This document shows positions 41,284 through 47,550 of a stretch of DNA of 47,550 nucleotides, one piece after another. The stretch is from Gloeothece verrucosa PCC 7822 (GTDB taxonomy: Bacteria > Cyanobacteriota > Cyanobacteriia > Cyanobacteriales > Microcystaceae): NCBI RefSeq assembly GCF_000147335.1, contig NC_014503.1, forward strand, positions 1 through 47,550, in the 5' to 3' direction. The notes beneath the pieces are model-generated. The model did no database searches. It had not been told where the DNA came from and worked only from the letters and a program-made list of their open reading frames with translations. The number at the start of each line of letters is the position of its first letter. Within the stretch, counting starts at the first letter, position 1. A program made the translations under genes and the position numbers.

Positions 41284-44200
41284 ATGACCATGACTGGAAA
41301 TAATAGAAAACAACCGGTTTTATTACTGCCTCGATTAAAAGCAGATTGTGATGTCAAAAAAGAAGTGGCGGGGCAATGGAATGTACAACCGGAAAAGGCG
41401 TTTAATGATGTAGCTAACAGTTTAGAATATGATGCGCCAGGGGAGGTTAATCGGATAAGTTCAGTTCCGACGATGTGGGCCCGGCCTCTGACTCTGGAGA
41501 TGGTGTTATATGATAGGCGACATTCTCTGCGCCCCGTAATGGTTTCACAGTGGCAGGGGATGTTGGCGGCTTTAGCGTTAGCAGAACTTCGAGGTTTGCC
41601 TCTGACAGCACAGCTAATCGAGTTAGGGAAAAATAACAGGAGTTTTGCTAAGTCTTTGTCGGATTTGTTGCCAGATTATAAAGGAAGAAATCTTTATATT
41701 TTAAATAATAAGCATCCTTGGGAGGATGTTTATGTATTTTTATGGAATAATAAGCCAGTGGGAATGAGTTCGCCTTCTACCTTAGTTGTGCCGTCGGAAG
41801 CGGGAAATTGGGAGGATTTACCTTGGTGGAATCTGGAGAAACAGTGTTTAGAAGCACCACAATCCCAATTAAATAAAGAAGAAAAGGGGTTGTTATGGGG
41901 GTGGTTGAAGAATTTAAATGAGGAGTTAGATAACCATAATGGACATGAAGATGCGATAAATATTATACAGGGGTTGATTGGGGAGTTTCAAAGCACTCTG
42001 GAGTCAGATCCATCTAAAAAAGAGATTTTAAGTGAAGAACCTCAGTTTTTTGGAGTTCCTATTAATCGGGGGGCGTTAATTGGGTTAAATTATCCGGTAA
42101 AAGCACCGGAGCAACCGTCTAGTGTCAAGTTGATTGCTTCAGGGAAAAAAGAAGGGGAAAAACTGCCATTATTGCTTTATGACCCGGCCATGCCTGGGGT
42201 ATGGGGAGAAGAACCGCAAAATATTTGGATTCATGGCGGAAAAACTTTGGCCTCTTTAAGACCAGAGGAGTTAGAAGAGTTAAAAACGCGCTGGAAGGGA
42301 GAAGTCATTGTTCTTGAAAAGGAGGAGTTATTTTTAGAGGAGTTGTATTTTATTGATTTAGATGAGGCGTTACCGGGGGCGTTATTGCCAGATGCGAGAA
42401 GGAATGATTCGATTATTTTTAATAATAAGCGGGTAACTCCGTTAATTTCGTTGAATCCAATGTTGTTGGATTATTTTACTCCTGAAGATTTATTGAATAA
42501 AATTAAGTTTCAGACGCTGAAAGGAGAAGGCAATAAAGTCCGTTTAATGCTCAATTTACCTTTGAGTGGTGTGCAGGAAAATAACAGTAATGGTACGAGA
42601 AATAATAGGCCGTTTCAAGATTATTTATTGTACAAAGATTATGAGCTTAAAGAAGAAAATTTACTGCCAGACCAGTTGCCGGTGTTAGAAGTTTGGCCTA
42701 ATTTTCAGGCAAAGGGATGGAAGGAGTATTATGGGTTTTACTATGATGCAGATTTGGGTGAGGCGACGTTTCAAGTCAGTTTTCCTAAAGCCAGATACGC
42801 CCATGCTTTAAAACAGGGAAGGGGAACTTATCAAATGGTGCATTTAGAGTCTTTTCCTGAGTGTATTCATTGTTTAGATGGGGATAAAACGATTATTGGC
42901 TTAATTTTACTTAAATCTCCTGAAACAGTTTCTTTAAGTAAAAATTGGTCTGTGGGGGTAGATTTAGGGACTTCGTTTACTAATATTTATGTCAATAAAA
43001 AAGATGTTCCCGAACCGCTTTTTTTAGAAAATTTGCTGCATCGGGTCACGAAAAGTAACCGAGAAACTCGGTTAACTGTACTGTTTGAACATTTCATTCC
43101 TGAAGATTTTATTCCCAAGGAGAAACCGTTACCTTTGTCAAGTGTGTTGACGATAAAGGGAAGAAATGTGAAAAATGAGAAAATGTTGTCTATTGTAGAT
43201 GGTCGGATTTATGTCCCTGATAGCAGTAGATTTGAACCCCAAGAAGACTGGATAAAAACAGATTTGAAATGGTTACCGGAAAACATTCCGTTTAATGAGC
43301 TTTTTATTAAAGATTTAGCGTTATATATTACGGCTTTGGTGGCTAAGGCGGGAGTCAAGGAAATTCAGTGGTCTTTGTCTTATCCCTCGGCTTTTTCTCG
43401 TCGAGATAAAAAACGTTATGCTCAAGTTTGGAAAGATTTGACAACTGAATTAGAAAAGACAACGGGAATTAAGCAAAATCATCCTGAAATTGATTCGGAT
43501 AATCTCCGGACTGAGAGTTTAGCGGTCGCTCAATATTTTGCCGATTTTGAGGGACATGATTTAGTTTATACCACTTGTATTGATTTGGGGGGGGGAACTT
43601 CTGATATTTCTATTTGGGAAGATAATCAACTGCTGCATCAGTGTTCGGTGCAGTTGGCGGGGCGGGATATTTTCTCACAATTTTTGGCGATGAATCCGAA
43701 GTTTTTGGAACAAAAATTAAAGTTTGACCCGAAAAAATGGAAGGATTTGAGAGGGGGGGCGTTTAATGCAAAAATGGATGTGTGGCTGCGTTTAGAGAGT
43801 GAAAATTGGTTAAGGAGTCAAAGAACTTTATTGCAAGATGATCCCGATTTACAGGGGTTAGTACGGCTGACGGCCATTGGCATAGCAGGGTTATATTATT
43901 ATGTGGGCATTTTGCTTAAGGTGCTGAACGCAGAAGAAAAATATCAAAAAGGTCAAATTACACCGGTTTATATTGGGGGAAATGGGTCACGCTTTTTGAA
44001 ATGGTTGGATAATGGCGGGGAGTTTAATAAAAATTCAGAGGTCAATGAGTTGCTGAGTCGAATGTTGAGTGCGGGTTCTGGATTTGAGGATACTGAACAG
44101 TTAACCCGCTTGAGTCAACGTCCAAAGGATGAAGCGGCTTGTGGGTTGGTGCTTCAAGGAACGAAGTTAAAAGGGATGGGGAAGAAGGTTAAAGATCCGT

Positions 44201-44646
44201 TAATTGCCGGAGAAAAGTTTGAGATAAAAACTCTTAATCAAGCAAATAATGAGGAGGAAAATACTCAAATTATTAGTGCAGAGTCACGGTTGTGGGTTGA
44301 TGAGGATTTGGATGTGATTGAATTTAAAGTGCCTGAATTGGTGCAGTTACCGAAGTTTCTGTGTGAATTTCATAATGCGCTGAGGAATTTGGATATTGAG
44401 GAAATTACGCCGCTTAAAGGTTATGTTCGTTCCCCTGAACGGGACAAAAATAAAAAATTGTGGGACGATACGGAAAGGGAATTAAATAATATGTTATTAA
44501 AGCTGAAGGAGGATGCTCAGAAAAATGGGGATGCTAAGAAAAATGAGAATGACAAAAGCACTGATAAAATCCGTTGGGAGCCGCCATTTATTTTAGGGTT
44601 GAAAGCATTATTACAAGTTTTAGGAAAGGAATGGGCAGGAAAATAA
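41284..44646 (+). CDS. Hsp70/actin-like ATPase with long N-terminal extension
   Basis: Protein of 1,120 aa from ATG 41284, which follows GGGAGGAAAA; an upstream in-frame ATG at 41248 lies inside the preceding gene. Residues 1-280 are a unique region (MWARPLTLEMVLYDRRHSLR) without known family. The actin-fold ATPase follows, with intact motifs: phosphate-1 VGVDLGTSFTN (about 558), phosphate-2 IDLGGGTSD (about 766) and adenosine YIGGNGS (about 896). About 800 residues are shared with the degenerate paralogue at 747-3239; a 51-base stretch (44391-44441 and 3011-3061) is identical in DNA, so the duplication is fairly recent or under gene conversion. No Hsp70 peptide-binding domain is evident. It is probably an ATP-driven partner of the tubulin-like protein. 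Confidence 0.88.
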   Translation: MTMTGNNRKQPVLLLPRLKADCDVKKEVAGQWNVQPEKAFNDVANSLEYDAPGEVNRISSVPTMWARPLTLEMVLYDRRHSLRPVMVSQWQGMLAALALAELRGLPLTAQLIELGKNNRSFAKSLSDLLPDYKGRNLYILNNKHPWEDVYVFLWNNKPVGMSSPSTLVVPSEAGNWEDLPWWNLEKQCLEAPQSQLNKEEKGLLWGWLKNLNEELDNHNGHEDAINIIQGLIGEFQSTLESDPSKKEILSEEPQFFGVPINRGALIGLNYPVKAPEQPSSVKLIASGKKEGEKLPLLLYDPAMPGVWGEEPQNIWIHGGKTLASLRPEELEELKTRWKGEVIVLEKEELFLEELYFIDLDEALPGALLPDARRNDSIIFNNKRVTPLISLNPMLLDYFTPEDLLNKIKFQTLKGEGNKVRLMLNLPLSGVQENNSNGTRNNRPFQDYLLYKDYELKEENLLPDQLPVLEVWPNFQAKGWKEYYGFYYDADLGEATFQVSFPKARYAHALKQGRGTYQMVHLESFPECIHCLDGDKTIIGLILLKSPETVSLSKNWSVGVDLGTSFTNIYVNKKDVPEPLFLENLLHRVTKSNRETRLTVLFEHFIPEDFIPKEKPLPLSSVLTIKGRNVKNEKMLSIVDGRIYVPDSSRFEPQEDWIKTDLKWLPENIPFNELFIKDLALYITALVAKAGVKEIQWSLSYPSAFSRRDKKRYAQVWKDLTTELEKTTGIKQNHPEIDSDNLRTESLAVAQYFADFEGHDLVYTTCIDLGGGTSDISIWEDNQLLHQCSVQLAGRDIFSQFLAMNPKFLEQKLKFDPKKWKDLRGGAFNAKMDVWLRLESENWLRSQRTLLQDDPDLQGLVRLTAIGIAGLYYYVGILLKVLNAEEKYQKGQITPVYIGGNGSRFLKWLDNGGEFNKNSEVNELLSRMLSAGSGFEDTEQLTRLSQRPKDEAACGLVLQGTKLKGMGKKVKDPLIAGEKFEIKTLNQANNEEENTQIISAESRLWVDEDLDVIEFKVPELVQLPKFLCEFHNALRNLDIEEITPLKGYVRSPERDKNKKLWDDTERELNNMLLKLKEDAQKNGDAKKNENDKSTDKIRWEPPFILGLKALLQVLGKEWAGK

Positions 44647-44692
44647 TGTTTCCTGTCTTTTGAAAGCGTTTTTTAATTATTCAATCGGGAGG

Positions 44693-45940
44693 ATGGGTCA
44701 GTTGATTAAAAGTCTATTATGTGTTTTAGCTTTTGGGTTAGTCTTGGGGGGTGAACCAGGAAGGGTTTATGCTGATGATAATTATTCACCAATTATTATC
44801 GCACAAGTTCCTCCTCCCAGTCCTCCAGTTTCTCCAACTCCCTCTCCTCCGGTTACTCCAAGGAGTCCCTCTTCAACAAACAATCAACAAGCTCCATCAA
44901 ATAATAATAACAACCAAGCTAGAGCAAATTCTTCTCAAAACACCATGAATTTTCTTATATCTCTTCTCTTATTAGAAGGTTTTGTTATTTTAGGATTTAA
45001 AGGTATTGAAGTTTTTTATAATCAGAGAAAAATGGTTGATATTGGAAAAACAATTAGCGAGGCAATTAATAAACTATTAGAAATTCCCCAGAGAATTGAG
45101 GAATTAAATCAAACAGTTAAAGAACTGAAAAATCAGCAAACGACTATTGAAAATACTGTTAAACAACAGCTTAATGATAAAATTCCAGAGCCAATTAAAG
45201 TTGAAATCTTGATGGAGCAAGTATCAAAGAATATTAAACAGGCTGTTAAAGAAAATTTAGATGAACAATTTAAAAACATTATTCCCCTAGTTATAAAAAA
45301 TCTAAAAGACGATTCAGAGTTTGTTGAGATAATAGCTCAAGCTGTTGTCAGTAAGCTGCCAGAAGATTTTAAAAAGGATTCTGAGGAAAGAAAAGAAGAT
45401 CCTCAAACAGATTTAGACGAGAGTAATTTATTAAGTGAAACAGATGAAAATAGTAGAGATTCTGATTCTGGTGCATCTGATGAGGCTAACTCTGAAACAG
45501 AGAGTGAGGAGTCTAGTACATCGAGTAGTACGGTTGCGGTTTCCTCCTCTGAAGAACAAAATGTAGTTAATAAATACAATGATAAAGTAGATTTTAAAGA
45601 GTCGAAAATTGAGGTGACAACCACTAAGGATACTGAGTTAGAAGCGCGAACCGGACGAGAATATTTAGCGATTTTGACTTGTAATTCTGAGGAAACGAAG
45701 ATGTATTGGATTATTAAGGGAACAGAAGGATATTATTTAGTTCCTAGGCATGATAAAAAATTTAATGATCATCAGATGAAATCGGTACAAAATTTGTTCG
45801 AGTGTGAGGGTTATATAGAAGAAATAACAAACCTAAGTAATTTTAGGCTCAAAAAACCTGCTAAAGTATCTGTAATGTCTTCTGGGGAGACATGGGTGCT
45901 TGATAATGATGGGAAAGGGCTTTTAGATTTTAGTGGGTAG
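44693..45940 (+). CDS. Signal-peptide / Pro-rich / TM / coiled-coil protein with YW-LVP domain
   Basis: Protein of 415 aa from ATG 44693; TTG 44702, with better SD spacing to GGGAGG, is equally possible. A signal peptide ends at VYA-DD. A Pro/Ser-rich external linker (VPPPSPPVSPTPSPPVTPRS) follows, then an Asn/Gln-rich stretch, a membrane helix at about 86-108, a long coiled coil (110-200), a Ser/Glu-rich acidic spacer, and the shared domain at the C terminus (MYWII, YYLVP, LFECEGY, KPAKVS, W). The topology puts the shared domain in the cytoplasm. It is third in the run after the tubulin- and Hsp70-like genes. Function unknown; probably a trans-membrane component of the module. Confidence 0.8.
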   Translation: MGQLIKSLLCVLAFGLVLGGEPGRVYADDNYSPIIIAQVPPPSPPVSPTPSPPVTPRSPSSTNNQQAPSNNNNNQARANSSQNTMNFLISLLLLEGFVILGFKGIEVFYNQRKMVDIGKTISEAINKLLEIPQRIEELNQTVKELKNQQTTIENTVKQQLNDKIPEPIKVEILMEQVSKNIKQAVKENLDEQFKNIIPLVIKNLKDDSEFVEIIAQAVVSKLPEDFKKDSEERKEDPQTDLDESNLLSETDENSRDSDSGASDEANSETESEESSTSSSTVAVSSSEEQNVVNKYNDKVDFKESKIEVTTTKDTELEARTGREYLAILTCNSEETKMYWIIKGTEGYYLVPRHDKKFNDHQMKSVQNLFECEGYIEEITNLSNFRLKKPAKVSVMSSGETWVLDNDGKGLLDFSG

Positions 45941-45947
45941 GTTAACT

Positions 45948-47534
45948 ATGAATCAAGACTTTTTAAGGCGGGTTTGGCTGTTTGTAGCGTTAGTTCCCAG
46001 TTTGGTAATTAGTTATCAACCGCTCTTAGTGATGGCGACATCAGGGGAATCTGATGCTGTTATTATAATCGCGCAAGTTGATAATTCGCCACAGGATTCT
46101 CCCTCTGGGTTAGAAACGGTGCGGGAGCAAGCTAAGTCGTTAAAAGAGTCAATTGATAGGTTAAATCAGGATTTAATACGAGTTTATAACAAGGAAATTG
46201 ATCGGCAACAGGTAGATTTTAATACTCCAAGAACTAAGTTACAACAATTACAAACAACTTGGGAACAACGGAAAAATGAATTAAATGCGAGTTCTCTAGA
46301 GCCAAATTCTGTTAATAGTTTTGTGACTAAGGTTGATGAACAGTTGGCATCTATGGAAAGGGTGTTAGGGCCTTTAAATAATAATATTATACAGTCACAA
46401 GAGCAGCTTCGGAAAAAAAAGTCAATTTCTTCAATCCCTGCGCTCATTTCTTATCAAAAAGAGCTTTTTGGGGAAAATGCGTCATCTGATGAGACTGATG
46501 GAATTTTTGGCAAAGGCACTCAGAGGCAAATTGAGCTAATTTTAACTAAGAATATAGGGGAGATAAGAAACAATATTGATGAGATTCAATTCCTGGTTTT
46601 GTCTAAAGAAAGACAGAGGTTAAATAATTCTTCTCCAAGGAGTAATAATTCACAGGAAGCGTTAGAGCAATTACAAAGAGAATTAGCACAAAAAAATCAA
46701 CAGATTGAAAATTTAACCAATCAGGTACGGCAATTACAAGCACAAAACCCAACACAAGAACCAGTCACAACAGTACCTAATCAAGGAACTAATACAGAGT
46801 CATCTAGTGGGAAAAATTTTTTAGTTCCCTTGGTTTTCTTGGTTATTATAGGGGCAATAGGAGTTTTGGCTTTTCGCAAGTTTAATTTTTGGAAAAAAGC
46901 TCAACGAGATTTGTTAAATAATCCGTCAAAAACCAGAAGAGAAAACACAAATTTAGAAGAATTAGAACCAGAAAATTATTATAATAAAACGGATTATTCT
47001 TCTAATATTTCAGAAGAAATAGAAAGAACTCAATGGCAACAGATGGGGAGAACTACTAGCTCTAATCCCGTAAAAACTGTCCTTAATAAAGAATCTCCTT
47101 CCCGCCAGCTTAAAGAAGAAACAAGTAAGATAAATTTAGATGATATTAAAACTGAAGATGACTTAATTTCTCTTTATAATAATAATTATAAAGCCCTACT
47201 TGAGCAGATAGTTATTGTGACAGCAACAAAAAAAAGTGTTGAGGATAAAAGAGCGGGTTATGATTCTTTGATTACCTTTGAGGAATTAGATAGTGGCAGC
47301 TATTGGATAACAGATGTTCCTCAATTTAAAACGCCCCATTATTTCTTAGTTCCGAAGAAAAATTTAATTATTAACGAACATAATTATGAATCGGTTAAGT
47401 ATGTTTTTGATTGTCGTCGGTATGATGAAAGAAGTTCTAATAAGTTTGTTTTAAGGAAAGCGGCTATTGTTTATTGGGATGATTCTGCGGGAAAATTTTG
47501 TCTTTATGAACTTGGAGAAGTGGTTTTTTATTAA
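45948..47534 (+). CDS. Peptidoglycan-binding-like / TM protein with YW-LVP domain
   Basis: Protein of 528 aa. A signal peptide (1-30) precedes an external coiled coil (55-155). Residues 162-198 match the peptidoglycan_binding_1 motif (ALISYQKELFG then DGIFGKGTQRQIE), followed by a second coiled coil (235-268). A membrane helix at 290-309 leads to a cytoplasmic part with the shared domain (about 400-528: LISLYNNN, SYWI, FLVPKK, VFDCRRY, KAAIVYW). It is an external-region paralogue of the 3217-4566 product. ATG 45948 lies eight bases after the previous stop; a GTG at 45933 is the alternative. The layout predicts a physical link between the cell wall and the cytoplasmic filament proteins. It is the last gene before the right edge. 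Confidence 0.82.
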   Translation: MNQDFLRRVWLFVALVPSLVISYQPLLVMATSGESDAVIIIAQVDNSPQDSPSGLETVREQAKSLKESIDRLNQDLIRVYNKEIDRQQVDFNTPRTKLQQLQTTWEQRKNELNASSLEPNSVNSFVTKVDEQLASMERVLGPLNNNIIQSQEQLRKKKSISSIPALISYQKELFGENASSDETDGIFGKGTQRQIELILTKNIGEIRNNIDEIQFLVLSKERQRLNNSSPRSNNSQEALEQLQRELAQKNQQIENLTNQVRQLQAQNPTQEPVTTVPNQGTNTESSSGKNFLVPLVFLVIIGAIGVLAFRKFNFWKKAQRDLLNNPSKTRRENTNLEELEPENYYNKTDYSSNISEEIERTQWQQMGRTTSSNPVKTVLNKESPSRQLKEETSKINLDDIKTEDDLISLYNNNYKALLEQIVIVTATKKSVEDKRAGYDSLITFEELDSGSYWITDVPQFKTPHYFLVPKKNLIINEHNYESVKYVFDCRRYDERSSNKFVLRKAAIVYWDDSAGKFCLYELGEVVFY

Positions 47535-47550
47535 GAGGATGAGGAAGAAT

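Noticed and set aside
1..47550. CRISPR arrays, tRNA or rRNA genes
   Set aside because: No regularly spaced repeat array, tRNA-like cloverleaf end or rRNA stretch was noticed on either strand by eye.

Overview
The window looks like an AT-rich cyanobacterial plasmid. The evidence is WD40 and pentapeptide proteins, TIR and WD40 NTPase-type genes, Tn7-like and IS630 elements, and a full plasmid backbone (rep, parA-parB, mob, tyrosine recombinase). The species cannot be fixed from the sequence. The last gene ends 16 bases before the right edge and the first gene starts at base 8 on the same strand. The two edges carry halves of what looks like one operon, so the window may be a complete circular replicon of about 47.5 kb cut at an arbitrary point (inference).

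Module 1 (37627-47534, continuing at 8-8020) is the most unusual part. A divergent vWA lipoprotein faces a plus-strand run: a four-helix membrane protein, a tubulin-like GTPase, an Hsp70/actin-like ATPase, two membrane proteins, a soluble protein, a second Hsp70-like protein with degraded phosphate motifs, another membrane protein, a tethered periplasmic-binding-protein sensor, and a WD40 protein. Five of these share an unrecognised domain of about 120 residues (YW...LVP...CxGY...PA...W). One carries a peptidoglycan-binding-like motif. I read this as a trans-envelope apparatus that couples the wall or periplasm to cytoplasmic tubulin-like and actin-like NTPases. Its function is unknown.

Region 2 (7995-13102, minus strand) holds two TIR proteins and a WD40 protein of the cyanobacterial NTPase-WD40 type. 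The TIR and WD40 parts are split between two reading frames. The WD40 part has an in-frame TAG followed by 133 further open codons that restore the usual C terminus.

Region 3 (13383-21789) holds a tyrosine recombinase with a 34-bp palindromic candidate crossover site at its start, an orphan TnpB with a likely omega RNA, and nested insertions. A 4,784-bp Tn7-like element (16026-20809) has 24-bp perfect inverted ends and a 5-bp ATAAA target duplication, and sits inside a decayed IS630 transposase gene. It carries tnsA, tnsB and tnsC but no tniQ/tnsD and no CRISPR. Three single-base excesses break the Tns reading frames.

Region 4 (21984-35320, minus strand) is the backbone. It has a MobC-like protein, a MOBP-type relaxase with a membrane-anchored gene overlapping its 3' half out of frame, a UPF1/DNA2-like helicase, a HepT/MNT toxin-antitoxin pair, parB-parA, an HNH nuclease, and a large primase-polymerase/DUF3987 replication protein with iteron-like repeats upstream. 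Three copies of a 22-24 bp perfect palindrome around parAB are candidate ParB-binding (parS) sites. Region 5 (35928-37589) is an XRE-pentapeptide protein.
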